Source: Anthoceros angustus
Taxonomy: Eukaryota > Streptophyta > Anthocerotopsida > Anthocerotales > Anthocerotaceae
NCBI GenBank assembly: GCA_010909165.1
Contig: MU008155.1
Span: 2,170,001-2,234,000 of the forward strand
Length of the DNA stretch: 64,000 nucleotides
Reading direction: 5' to 3'
The notes under the pieces were generated by a model. The model worked only from the letters and a program-made list of their open reading frames with translations. It searched no databases and was not told the origin of the DNA. The position numbers and the translations under genes are program-made. Below are positions 53,791-64,000 of this stretch, piece after piece (the stretch's first letter is position 1; the number at the start of each line of letters is the position of its first letter).

Positions 53791-55170
53791 TCACAGGTTG
53801 CTGGAAGGAGCTCCATCTGGCTGCTCAGCTGCTGCCCTGGATCTCCGCTCCGCAACACGAGTGAAGGTGCGAACTGCCTCCTTCGACATCCGCCGGGGAT
53901 GGAACAGGTGAGTTCCACCACCAGCAGCAAGGGTAGAACCCTTCACGTAATTTGCTAGCAAACGTGCCACCAAGTATGATGATCAGAACTACATGGGTAC
54001 ATGTTGCGCGCAACATGTGAAACAATTGAACGGAGAAGCACATGAATAACACGAACCTGCATCGGAGAAGAGGTAGGCAGCAGCTATAGCTATTTCCCAT
54101 TTTGACCCAAGATGTGCAAGGGAAAATGGACGATCCCAACATCTCCCGCCTCCGAGGGTGCAAGCTTGTCCATGCCTGGTGTGCCAGAAACAGGGCCGGG
54201 GGCGATGCCCATGCGCGGATGCCGCAATCTGTCCCCCATTCCAGGGCTAGCTAGGGTTCTGGTGATGGACTCCACAGCGGACTGCAAACAGCCACGGGCA
54301 GCAGCTTCATCTTGCACGGCAAAGCAGAGTGGAAGGGACAAGGTGCAGAGCAGGGACCCTAGGGACCTTTGTTGCAGAGACATGCATTAGGTACCACTCA
54401 AGCCGTGCAGTGCAGGGGTGCTGAAATGTTGAGAATCACACCTCCTTGCCTTTGCCCCCTTTTTTCAGGTACTGCACAGCTGCATGGCACATGATGAAAG
54501 TGCCGACGGAATCGATATCGAACACTGCAGGCAGCACATCACCGGCTCAGTCCTACCCTCCACTTCAGGACATCACACCAACTCATTCGGAGTCTTTGCC
54601 TGTTCTAAACCCGTTGGGGGACAGGTCCTCGGCTGGACTCAAGAAGTTCCCCGCAGGGAAAGTCACAAGAATGTCCAATCTGCGGAGCTCCTCCACGGTG
54701 GACTCCACCATATGTGCCGCATCTTCCTTCTTGCGCACATCCCCTGCAAATCCCACAGCCCACAACACATAGTCAGGAATTCAAGGCTCACGCACAACTG
54801 CCTCTACCCGCACGGGCCGAGGATGAATCTGGCAGCATCCAACCCAATTAGTAGCTCAAGCACAGTTCCCCGATCGTACAATGTGTCCAGGCGGACAAAA
54901 CGAAGATCTCTTCACAGAACTGCACTACCCACGAAGGAAGAAATTCTGGACTTCTACCGGGCAGGAATTGCGAATGAGCTGGGTGCACCTGTAAGCCCTG
55001 AGTTCGCAAAGACGCCACGGACTCGTCCACAAGCTGCTTCCGGCGTCCCATGATGGTCACTTGGGCCCCATGCTTCCAGACTTGAGTGGCAATCTGATAC
55101 CCTATGCCTCATCGTCCTCCGGTGATGGGCGCCACGCGCCCCTGTAGAATACCGGACTTGAAAACGGAGT
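53791..55170 (-). pseudogene. Peroxisomal 2,4-dienoyl-CoA reductase-like gene, defective copy (arm 2)
   Basis: This copy keeps more of the 5' end. Pieces from 5' to 3' are: SVFKSGILQGRVAPITGG, then a TGA at 55109-55111 inside the cofactor-binding motif (relatives have a Ser codon there), GIGYQIATQVWKHGAQVTIM and GRRKQLVDESVASL ending about 54989; DVRKKEDAAHMVESTVEELR and GNFLSPAEDLSPNGFRT (54600-54743); FDIDSVGTFIMCHAAVQYLK (54442-54524); VILNISAPLHCTA in a shifted frame; GIAPGPVSGTPGMDKLAPSE near 54130-54200; a shifted GSKWEIAIAAAYLFSDA; and GGTHLFHPRRMSKEAVRTFT to PSSNL and stop at 53791. At least three frame changes and the TGA make it non-functional as read. The C-terminal SNL is a minor variant of the peroxisomal signal SKL seen in arm 1. 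Confidence 0.85.
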
Positions 55171-55515
55171 GCCCCAAGGGTCCGGACGAGGACGCACCGA
55201 AGCCAAGGAGATTCAGCTACATACGCTGCACAGGCAGGAGAAGTACTTACACCAGGCGTGGCTAACCAGTGACTAACCTGGCGTTGGTTAACATAAGAAG
55301 AACGCATGTACGTATGTCTCCCTCCCAGAAAGAGAAGGGCACAAGGTTCTCTTCTTCTCACGCAAATCCACGTTTGGGGAATGCGGGGATTTGCAACAGC
55401 GTTTGCGGAGGGTGCGGGTAGCTTGCCTTTTGTCCGTGCTTATAACTGGGATCCTTTTTCGTGCGTGGACGAGCGTGAGATACGTTGCCCAGAGGCGCCT
55501 CCTCTAAATAGTAAA

Positions 55516-55565
55516 CAGGCACAGGCACAGGTACAGGTACAGGTACAGGGACAGGCACAGGCACT
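55516..55565. repeat. CAGGCA/CAGGTA hexanucleotide microsatellite
   Basis: About eight CAGGNA units run in the region upstream of the thiamin pyrophosphokinase gene. Confidence 0.9.
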
Positions 55566-55726
55566 TCCTGCTCCGGGCTGGATGCCCTCAACCGGGCACA
55601 TATATCTACGCAGGATTGCTGGCTAGGGTAATTCGGACATGGAGTGAGTGTGGTGGATGACGCTTTTGCGGGATGGTCTTGGTCCGCCGCCTCCTTTGTG
55701 CTGCGAGCAGCAGGCTGGGTCAGGGA

Positions 55727-56996
55727 ATGGCGAAGCGGATGAAGCACACCACGGATTTCTTGTCATCCCCTGCTGACAGCGCAAATGTGTTGGTTGTTTT
55801 GAATTTTGAGCTCCCGCGCTTCACGCCCTCCGTCTGGGATCAAGGTGTGTACGCTAGGGAGTTCCAGTTTCATCACAGCAACAGCAAGGCTCATTGCTTG
55901 TGACATTCAGTCAATGTTTTGCAGGCGCTTGACTGTGGTACTCATTCCAAGTTGTGCGCCAGCTCGACTGCGTTTGTGCGCAGATGGTGGTGCCAACAGG
56001 CTGTACTATGATCTGCCTCGCTTGCTGCCCGGCGAGGACCCCGTGAGCATCCGGAAGAAGTACGCAATGAGTGTCTACAAGTCTTTCGTGCCTGTGTTTT
56101 GTCTCGGGTTTGGACAGGATTCGGATCTAATTCTGCGGAATCTGTTCAGATACAAACCTGATGTGATCGTTGGTGATTTGGACTCCATTCGACCGGAAGT
56201 GAGGGCCTTTTACGAGAACCTGGTAAGGCTGATCAAATCTGCGGTGGAGGTAGGTTAGGTCATAGCAGTTGCGAGCCGTGACTGATTTCCAGCTTCACCT
56301 TGCAGGAAACAACAATCGTTGATCGGGCGGAAGATCAGGACACTACGGATCTTCACAAATGTGTCACTTTCATCAGAGATAGGACACCGTTGTCTGGAGA
56401 CGAATCTGTAAGTGTGAGTGTTTAGCACCAAGGATTTCGTCATCTTGTGCTTGTCAAGCAGTTTAGGATCGCTACCAACTCATCGCTGCCTCAATTCGCA
56501 GCTCCGGCTTCTGGTGGTGGGAGCTCTCGGAGGCAGATTCGACCATGAACAAAGCAACATAAATGTGCTCTTCACCTTCTGTGATATGCGAATTCTTCTT
56601 CTCGGCCATGAGAGCCTCCTCTTTCTTCTTCCCAGGGGCTACCATCACGATATCCATCTCAAGCCCCCGAGTGAGCACCTGCATTGTGGTCTCATCCCCA
56701 TTGGCGGTCCGTCTGCAAGCACCAGCACTACCGGGTTGAAGTGGAATCTAGGTGAGAGCTGTTGGATCCTTGCTGCACACGTACGCCATGGTGCATACAG
56801 GGCTGGATGGTCCGTACTTACAGCTGTATGTAACTTCTCCGCAGATGGAACACCCATGGCGTTTGGATCTCTGATCAGCACATCGAACCGCCCCGTTAGC
56901 AACAAAGTCACGGTACACTCTGATGCCGACCTGGTTTGGACAATTGAGATTCCTCGGGCGGAAACTGAAAACCCTAATCAAAACCATCTTGAGTAG
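55727..56996 (+). CDS. TPK: Thiamin pyrophosphokinase
   Basis: Transfers pyrophosphate from ATP to thiamin, giving the cofactor thiamin diphosphate; cytosolic in plants. Six exons join in phase to 263 residues, the family length: 55727-55844, 55963-56059, 56150-56222, 56306-56407, 56502-56751 and 56845-56996. Motifs in order are LVVLNFELPRFTPSVWDQ, the catalytic LRLCADGGANRLYYDLP, YKPDVIVGDLDSIRPEV, the substrate-binding AEDQDTTDLHKCVTFIRD, VVGALGGRFDHEQSNINVLF, CGLIPIGGP and TPMAFGSLISTSNRPVSNKV. The ATG at 55727 gives a short N terminus as in relatives; a second ATG lies four codons later. Intron 2 (56060-56149) is 90 bp with no in-frame stop, so retaining it would insert 30 residues before YKPDV. 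The gene ends 217 bp from the convergent RPA3 gene. Confidence 0.95.
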
Positions 56997-57213
56997 TCAT
57001 TAGCCTACAACAATTCTTTGCGAGTCCGGAAGAACTGGGTATCCATTCTTTCTTCCTTCCAGGCACGATGAGAGCTGTATCCTTAACCTGAATACCACCA
57101 TGACACAGGAAAGAGAGTTTGTTCCGCACAGAGCAGCCATAGGAACAGAAGCTGTGGAGGCGGAACGTCCTGAGCGGCTCCCCTCTTCGTCTGTCCTGCT
57201 TCCTTCACTGCTC

Positions 57214-57624
57214 CTAGACAAATATCCCCGGGTGCTCATGGGCCAGCCGGCATAGCTGGTTATGGCTGGCCATGTCTGCGCCAGGACCGTTCCCACAATT
57301 AAAACAGCAGGCAAGAAGCGAACCTGGTACAACGGATCAGGGAAACGCAGGCAGACACTGACTGAAGTTGTCGCCGAAGTTGGTGCATATCTCAGCGCGG
57401 AGGGAAGAGTCGGACTCCACAATGCCAATGACCTCGACGTAGGTTTGAAATCCCTGCGGCGTAGCGGGTACCTGCCGCGCAGTCACCTGCTGCCCGTCGG
57501 CAGCTTCGCCGGTGATGGTGCCCGCCTCCGCGCGCACCACCTTGAGCACGCAGCGGACCTTGCGTCCCCTGTGCTGCTGCAGGAGCTCCGCATTCACCAT
57601 CGGCGCGGGCTGCGTTGTGTCCAT
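57214..57624 (-). CDS. RPA3: Replication protein A 14 kDa subunit
   Basis: RPA3 is the smallest subunit of the heterotrimeric single-strand DNA-binding complex used in replication and repair; an OB-fold protein in the nucleus. Exon 1 is 57363-57624 and exon 2 is 57214-57275, giving 107 residues, the same length as plant relatives. The start MDTTQPAPMVNAELLQQHRG, then GRKVRCVLKVVRAEAGTITG, TYVEVIGIVESDSSLRAEI and TNFGDNF are family signatures. The second exon reads NMASHNQLCRLAHEHPGIFV to TAG. The split Asn codon (A/AC) confirms the junction. It is transcribed toward the TPK gene and away from the CCX gene, sharing the 0.77 kb region 57625-58389 with the latter as a likely bidirectional promoter region. 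Confidence 0.95.
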
Positions 57625-58389
57625 CGTCCCCCCCTCAGCCTCTTGCCGCCCGCCTGCTACCCGGCCAGCCACCGACTGAAGTTTCAAAGGCGCCAAAACA
57701 AGGAAACTACAATTGTCCCTGTGGGACCTAGCGCTGAGACGTGTACCCAAAATGAGGGCACAAGTGGCATCAACAGGCAAGCCATCCCGGGCCAATGGGA
57801 ACACATCACCGGCGATGCGCGGCACCTCGTGGTTCGCCATTACACCATAATAATAATGCAGAGACCTAGGTTACATGTTTGGACGCGAGTTGTCAAACGT
57901 TACCCGTTCCGGAAAAGCAGGAGTTGGTAACTCTATTGAGGCTTGCGTGGGACGCGCGTGCCTTCCGGGCACGATGAAAACCTGACCGATCTGCCGTGGC
58001 AGACAGGGGTGGATCTTGCCTGTTTGTGCTGATCAGCCTTTCAGACTCGCGGCGGTCGACCACCCGAAGAGCCAGCGGACTACGGGTTGTGGAAAAAACC
58101 GACAAAAAGTGATGCTGTTTGTGTGTGGAGAGGTTCTCTCAGGATTGGAGTGACGGATGCGGTTGTTTGGTGAGCTGGGTTGTGTAGAAAGATTTGCATT
58201 TTTATTGAATCGCGTGCTGGCTGTGTGGACGAGGGTCTGTTGAAATCGACCACGGAGCTGGGAGTTGCACGCGGTTGATTTTGATAAGTACAAAAACGGG
58301 GAATTTGACAATATTTGGGTAGAGCATGGGGTGGGCAGAGGCTGCTACAAAGCCGGCCGCAAGGCTTGATGACCAGTGACGGTGAATGA
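57625..58389. promoter_or_regulatory. Divergent intergenic region between RPA3 and CCX
   Basis: It must hold the promoters and 5' UTRs of both neighbours, since they are transcribed away from each other. I could not assign a TATA box or other element with confidence. The open frame extending upstream of the RPA3 ATG on the minus strand has no family match. Confidence 0.5.
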
Positions 58390-60421
58390 ATGATGAAGAC
58401 TGCTTTATGGAGGATCCGAATTCAGCCTGTTATTCGCCTTGCGAGTTTGGTTCTGCTTATCGTCTTCCTGTGGGGACGCCTTCTGCCCAGTCAGGTCCAC
58501 GGTCCACACAGTGGCAAGGACAGGATTTTTGGATTCTGGGCTGAGAGTGCATCTGGCGGGAGCTTTAGATCCAGACAGCTTTTGGGTTCAGAGGAGGGGT
58601 CCTCAGGGTCTGCTGGTGTTGGAGCTCGGGGACGGGTTGTTGAAGCACAGCAGGCTGCTGGGCCGGGTTTTGTCGAGAGTTTTGAGGGTGGTGTTCCGGC
58701 AGAGGATATAGATGGGAATAATGGCACATCGAATTTTCTGGAGGCTGTCTCTTGTCAGGATGCTCATACTCATCCGGGGTTCGATGATTCCTGTTCCTTT
58801 GTAACAGCAAATGCTAATTGTAAGTCTGGAACTGTCATAGACTACACGGCTTTCTTCTTCTGCAGGTTTGCCGGGTTTCCAGTGCTGGGATATGTGGTGT
58901 TTGCTACATGGCTGATTGCCCTCTTCTATATGCTGGGGAACACAGCTGCGGACTACTTTTGCTGCTCTGTGGAAAGGCTGGCCAAGGCTCTGCGGTTGCC
59001 ACCTACATTGGCAGGTGTCACCCTTGTGCCTTTTGGCAATGGTGCCCCGGACGTGTTTGCGAGTATTGCTGCTTTCATGGGAGCAGGGGCAGGAGAGGTG
59101 GGACTCAACAGTGTTCTTGGGGGAGCATTCTTTGTCAGCTCTGTTGTGGCAGGGTCTGTCAGTCTTGCAGTTGCAACCTCGGATTGTGATTCACACCTGC
59201 ACCGTCGGAGCTTTGTACGAGATATTCTTTTCTTTTTGTTCACGGTGGCTGCCTTGGCATGCATTCTGGTGGTAGGCAGGATTTCTCTGTTGGGAGCAAT
59301 AGCATACCTGTGCATCTATCTGCTCTACGGATTTGCCGTGGCCTTTGTTGAGTGGAGGAAGAAAGTGTCAAAGAAGAAATTCATCAACTCACAGGCTTTG
59401 GAGCCGGCGTTGCAGCCCCTTCTGACAGGTAATTCACACCCGTTAAGATGACTCTTGCCTTCTGCTACCACGGTTTGGTCAACAGAGCTGATAGTATCTC
59501 GCTTGTTTTGCAGCCCAGACATCTCTTCCACAATGGAGATGGGCTCCTCACATAGCCCTGTTTGCACACTTGGGTCATCTTCCACACCCCCCTCGGCCAC
59601 TCTGGGGGTGGAGTGAAGGCAGCGACGAAATCGTGTGGTACACACCTCGTGGACTTTGCTGGTACCTGATAGAGAGGCCTCTAGCTCTGCCCCGCCGCCT
59701 GACCATCCCCGTTGTGGAGCCTGACAGATGGTCTCGCCCCTTTGCAGTCGCCAGTGCTACCCTGGCTCCATTGCTGTTTGCACTGGTTTGGGACAGCAAG
59801 GACAATGAGCCTTTCATGAGCAGCTGGGAAGTATATGTGGGTGGATCGGTTGTAGGAGCATGTCTGGGGTTAACGGCCTTTTTCACAACTGTTGCAGAGC
59901 ACCCTCCTCGAAGTTTTGTGTTCCCATGGGTCTTCGGTGGTTTTCTGATGAGCATCATGTGGTTCTACGTGATTGCAAATGAGCTGGTAGCCACGTTGGT
60001 TGCCTTAGGTGTCATCTTGCAGATTGATGCAACCATTCTCGGCCTGACAGTTCTAGCATGGGGCAACTCGGTGGGAGACCTTATGTCAAACCTTGCGTTG
60101 GCTGTCTCTGGAACAGATGGAGTACAGATTGCCATAGCTGGATGCTATGCAGGTCCCATGTTCAATACACTGATAGGAATTGGCCTTTCTTTTGCTCTTG
60201 CCAGCTGGAAAACATACCCAGCCTCCTTCACCGTGCCCTCCGATCCCTCTCTGTTCTACACCTTGGGATTCCTGGTTGCAGGGCTGCTGTGGTCCTTGCT
60301 GCTTCTGCCCCAACGAGGAATGCATCCTAGCAAAACCTTGGGTTGTGGGCTGCTGTTTATTTATGGTTCTTTCCTCTCCCTAAGGTTGGCCGTTATTTTC
60401 CGTCTGGTTGAGATCTGGTGA
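58390..60421 (+). CDS. CCX: Cation/calcium exchanger (CCX family)
   Basis: CCX proteins are K+-dependent-type Na+/Ca2+ exchanger relatives in plant endomembranes or vacuoles that move cations against Ca2+ or H+. Two exons, 58390-59428 and 59514-60421, join G/CC in phase to 648 residues. The N terminus has one hydrophobic segment (LASLVLLIVFLWGRLL) and a long soluble part, then a first membrane half with the alpha-1 signature LVPFGNGAPDVFASIAAFMG, a loop of about 100 residues around the intron, and a second half with the alpha-2 signature LTVLAWGNSVGDLMSNLAL. The paired GNGAPD and GNSxGD motifs are diagnostic. Several hydrophobic spans flank each. Two ATGs are adjacent at 58390 and 58393; I used the first. 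No damage is seen. The exact ion and membrane cannot be decided from sequence. Confidence 0.95.
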
Positions 60422-61540
60422 GGCCTCATGCCGCCTCGCCCGTGTCATATTCCTGTAATCTAAAACGGTGCCACACAATTCGTGTGTGACAAGATATTCC
60501 CGTTCAGGTCGAGTCTCGTACTTGAAGGTGGAAGAGGCTATTCATTACAAAAGAAAAACAGCGAAGATTCGCACAAGCAAAACGTCCGAGCATGTCATCT
60601 TCTGTCAATTTTTTTTTCTCATGCTAAAAAAAGCATTTAAGGATTTCCAGTTGTGTATTGTTCAGCGCAGCTGAGATAAGCTGCTTCTAACTTTGCGAGC
60701 AGTTCATTTCGGGAAACAGAAATGTATGGTGGTGAAGCGTGTAGCGCGCTTGCCTCTTTCTTCAATTGCAAAGTACCTCTTCAACCTTGCTTGATTATGG
60801 AAGTACTACTCATCCCCATGTCCAATGAGGTTTGCCTAAAAGCCATGTCCACACCTAGGTGGTGCACTTTGAAACTCTTTGCCACACTTGCATGCACCGG
60901 ACTATCTTTGAAACGAGCGAGTGCGGGCACATACACATGGCTATTCCACATGACACACTTGTCTCGGGTCTGCAGAACCTATGGCATACCAAAGAGGATA
61001 GAGAGGACGAGGCACATGTTTTTTCACACCAAACTTTTGTCCAAACCACACGTTTGCCTACATACTGTATTGTGTCCGCTTTGGTAGCAGACAGAACCGA
61101 GGGTGCCCAAAGTGGATGAACCAAAGCGGCCACTTTGAAGCATACACACAAACCAAACCCAACCTCTCGTTTTAGGCACCGAACTTCCTTCCGCGCGGTC
61201 AGTTTAAGTTTTCTCTTTGCATACCGAAGTTGTAGCGTAAGTGAGCGGACTGAGTTTTGGAGAAACTCGGCCCTCCAGCACCCTTCACTTCAGCCCTTGA
61301 CCCTTCAAGTAGTGTTAGAGCATGGAGGGGGCGCCCGACATGGGTGACTCCCCGACCAAGCATGGTGTAGAGTTTGGATTGAGTGACAGAGGCGAGTGGA
61401 CTCAATGGCATGAACTAGACTGACTATGGATGCATTGAGGACTTGACTGAGTGAAAGTATGCTTGTGACGGAGTTGCCGAACGAAGGGAGTGGAGGTCGG
61501 TTAACCCCATTCTAGTAGTGGACGAAGGTCACGACGTCGT
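60422..61540. other. 3' flank of CCX, no gene recognised
   Basis: A frame at 60722-61087 is long but has no recognisable domain, and its opposite strand is equally open. Nothing else is supported. Confidence 0.5.
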
Positions 61541-64000
61541 TTCGAGAACGGTCCATCGGGGTGTGGAAGACGCACATTGAGAGAGTAGGTCATGGAATCG
61601 ACTAGTATCATCCGTTCCATAGTACTGGCGTGACCATCGGGTCGTCTGCCATAGTAGGAAGGGTTATTTTAGGCCGGGACTAGGTTAAAGGGGAAATAGG
61701 ACGTATTAGTTTTACAAAGCAACTTGGATGACACGAGGTCGGTCTCGTGGGGCCACGAGGCTGGCGGGGCGGGAGGCTAGGGCGGCATATGTGCGGCACG
61801 GGCACCAAAAACCGCTTCTCCAAGCGGGCGTGGGTGCGGCAGGGTTGAACGAGAGCGGGGAGGCAGTTGTGGGTCCGACCTCCTCAAGCGCACACAGTCG
61901 CGACGGGAGGCTGGGGCAAGGCGACTAGTCGGGGCTGCGGGTTGGGGCCAGGCGGGGCTCGGCGGCGGGGCAGTTGGGGAGGGTTGGGCGGGGCATGGGA
62001 TGGGGCAGCCACTTGGGGCGAGCTCGAGCTTTATAGAAAAGGAAGAAACAAGATCGTGCTCGTAACAAGAAGACATCGGTAAGGAGAGCAGAAAAGGCTT
62101 TGAGCATGCAGGGTAGGCCGGCCCGGACCGGGATGCCGAGGACCCCGCAGCCACAGTTTCAAAGAGCTTCAACTTTTCTCTCCACTTTTGCAACTCATCC
62201 TCCGAGGCAACCTCCAATAAAGGGACCTACATTGGTGAATTGCTTCACATTCTCCTCGCCAAGTCTCCACTTGGCCGTTGGTGCCTCTTTTGCCCGAGCA
62301 CAACAAGCGATTGAATATTCGGTGGAAGCCTTTGCATTGAAGCAATACTCAAAACACGAAAAGCAGATGGCAATTATCCAGGTGACACAACAAAGGATTC
62401 CTTACCTTGATAACATCCTCAGATTGGTACATGAACAACAATTCCATAGCCAACTTCTCTGCAAAAGTCCCCGAATTCAGGCAGTCAGTAGAAAGTACGG
62501 CCGCCATATAATTACATTGAACAAAAGAGAATCTTCTTTCCAGAGAGACTCTGAAAACATAGTGTCAGAGTCTCTGAAAACATAGTGTCAGAGTCTCTGA
62601 AAACAGAGTGGTTTTTTGTTTTCACGTTGACACTTTTGAAAGCACTTTTGAAAGAGAGACACGTTTGAAAGAAATGAGAAAGTCTGACCGCTTTGGTGCA
62701 TGGCCGCTCTTGGCGAGGGGTTGTGTGGTGAGGTAGCACGTCCGTACTAGATTCGCTAGTATATTTGTATAGATGCCTACGTATTCTGGCGTATTGTACA
62801 AGTTTGGTGCGAAAAAATATGCCCCGTCCCCTCTGTTCGCTTTGGCTTGCCATAGAAACCTCGTAGACGAGGTTATGAAGGACGATCCTATACCTTTCAC
62901 CAATATTCTGTTCTATATGTAAGTGATCGGATACAAAAAGATGGGATTTAAACTGTACCAAGGCTGCATAGGTTACAGCAACGCGTTACGGAAGGGTAAC
63001 TGGTGCAAAAAGGTAGCAAGGAGATCCGAAGCGCACCACCAAGTTATGGATATGGTTTTTAGGCAAACCCTCATTAGGGCACGATTCGAGTTTGAAATCC
63101 GTAATAACCCTCATTTGGCATCCTTCATTCCCATGCTTCACAAACAAAAATGTCCAACGTCCAACAAGGTATGGCCCCTATGGTCATGACTCATGCCACA
63201 AAGGCAGCCCGGGATGGTAGGCCCAACCACCTGGGGAGCAACGCGCATTTACTCTATAGGGAGGAGTAGCCCATGCGCCTCGAATCAAGACTTTGGGGTC
63301 TCAAGAAAATAGAGTACCTGGGCCACATCCTAGCACCTTAACTGTGGACCGGCATGTTAGATGTGTTGTTCTAGCATTGGTAACACATTTCTAAACAATT
63401 CATAGCCGCTTCTTTTCGCTTTCTTCCGTCTTCGATGTGTTTATTAGGTGGCGTAAACCCCAGCTCTCATCAATGCATTAATGATCATTCATCACAACAT
63501 TGAACTTGAATTTCAAGTCCACTGTCCCTCCTATTGAACTCTCCCTCCCAAAGCTCAAGGAAACCTCCAATGTTGGGCTCATTTTCACTCTTTAGAATGT
63601 GTCTCACTTGTGGGTGTGTATGCCATGATCTAAGATGTTGTACTTCTACTTGTTTCCTTGCAAATCCGAGATTAGTCTCATTCCATGCTTGGCTAGCTCC
63701 CAAATCGAGAACGGTCCATCGGGGTGTGGAAGACGCACATTGAGAGAGTAGGTCATGGAATCGACTAGTATCATCCGTTCCATAGTCTGGCGTGACCATC
63801 GGGTCGCCCGCCATAGTAGGAAGGGTTATTTTAGGCGGGACTAGGTTAAAGGGAAATAGGACGATTAGTTTTACAAAGCAACTTGGATGACACGAGGTCG
63901 GTCTCTGGGGCCAATGAGTGGGTGGGGCGGGAGGCTAGGGCGGCATATGTGCGGCACGGGCACCAAAACCGCTTCTCAAGCGGGCGTGGGTGCTGGCGAG
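61541..64000. repeat. Pair of direct repeats (about 61541-61850 and 63703-64000, running off the window), possible LTRs
   Basis: The copies begin with TCGAGAACGGTCCATCGGGG and stay alignable to CAAGCGGGCGTGGGTG, about 2.16 kb apart. They differ by substitutions and one-base changes in runs (GGCCGGG versus GGCGGG, AAAGGGG versus AAAGGG, AAAAACC versus AAAACC). The second copy continues past the window end. Between them I found no retroelement protein; frames at 62100-62585 and 62923-63189 are unrecognised. Confidence 0.7.
62546..62608. repeat. Tandem repeat with 23 bp unit
   Basis: TCAGAGTCTCTGAAAACATA plus GTG recurs about 2.5 times. A reverse-complementary AGAGACTCTGA lies immediately before it, so the start can also fold back. 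Confidence 0.8.

Noticed and set aside
55306-55626. 106-codon frame upstream of TPK with Gln/Val-rich run
   Set aside because: The run is the CAGGNA microsatellite; no conserved domain and no splice path into TPK that improves its N terminus.
60722-61087. 121-codon frame after CCX
   Set aside because: No domain, and the opposite strand is also open over 98 codons; likely chance.

Overview
This is nuclear DNA of a land plant. The supported genes have many short GT-AG introns (about 65-200 bp) and belong to plant families: a PLS-class PPR protein, lycopene epsilon-cyclase, a ferric reductase oxidase (FRO), OEP16, DUF674, DUF26, a CCX exchanger, F-box and thiamin pyrophosphokinase. The abundance of PLS-type PPR sequence, most of it decayed, suggests a seed-free plant (lycophyte or fern), but the species cannot be fixed from the sequence.

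Layout. 0-0.7 kb: 3' half of a GOT1 vesicle-transport gene (+). 1.9-3.4 kb: decayed PPR gene and a SKP1 fragment, then tandem repeats. 4.8-5.9 kb: DUF674 gene. 6.9-11 kb: FRO gene carrying an internal tandem duplication; 13.6-15.2 kb: decayed second FRO. 16.4-18.3 kb: F-box gene (-), also with an internal duplication. 18.9-19.9 kb: OEP16-like gene (-) with defects. 20.6-23.4 kb: intact 11-exon lycopene epsilon-cyclase (-). 24-26.9 kb: intact intronless PPR gene (-).

27-46 kb is a repeat and transposon domain. It holds AT-rich blocks with tandem repeats, GC-rich low-complexity repeats, a broken Plavaka-like (CACTA superfamily) transposase, and a mosaic at 37-44.4 kb. The mosaic is built from a displaced copy of the cyclase 5' end, cytochrome P450 pieces and PPR pieces, in near-duplicate copies that differ by many short indels.

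46.9-55.2 kb holds an inverted duplication. Each arm carries a peroxisomal 2,4-dienoyl-CoA reductase-like gene facing an uncharacterised membrane-protein gene, with different damage in each arm. Between the arms are another decayed PPR gene and an AT-rich block carrying a small secreted DUF26-like gene. 55.7-60.4 kb is a clean gene cluster: thiamin pyrophosphokinase (+), RPA3 (-), and a CCX cation/calcium exchanger (+). 61.5-64 kb is repeat DNA with direct repeats about 2.16 kb apart.

The genes do not form one pathway. The main theme is local duplication and decay. Several duplicates differ mainly by homopolymer or very short indels, and in two cases (FRO, F-box) ignoring one copy restores an intact reading frame, so assembly or consensus error must be weighed against real biology. 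I found no convincing undescribed molecular system. The most novel coding candidates are the 255-residue predicted plastid membrane protein at 48.1-48.9 kb and the DUF26-like gene at 51.4 kb.
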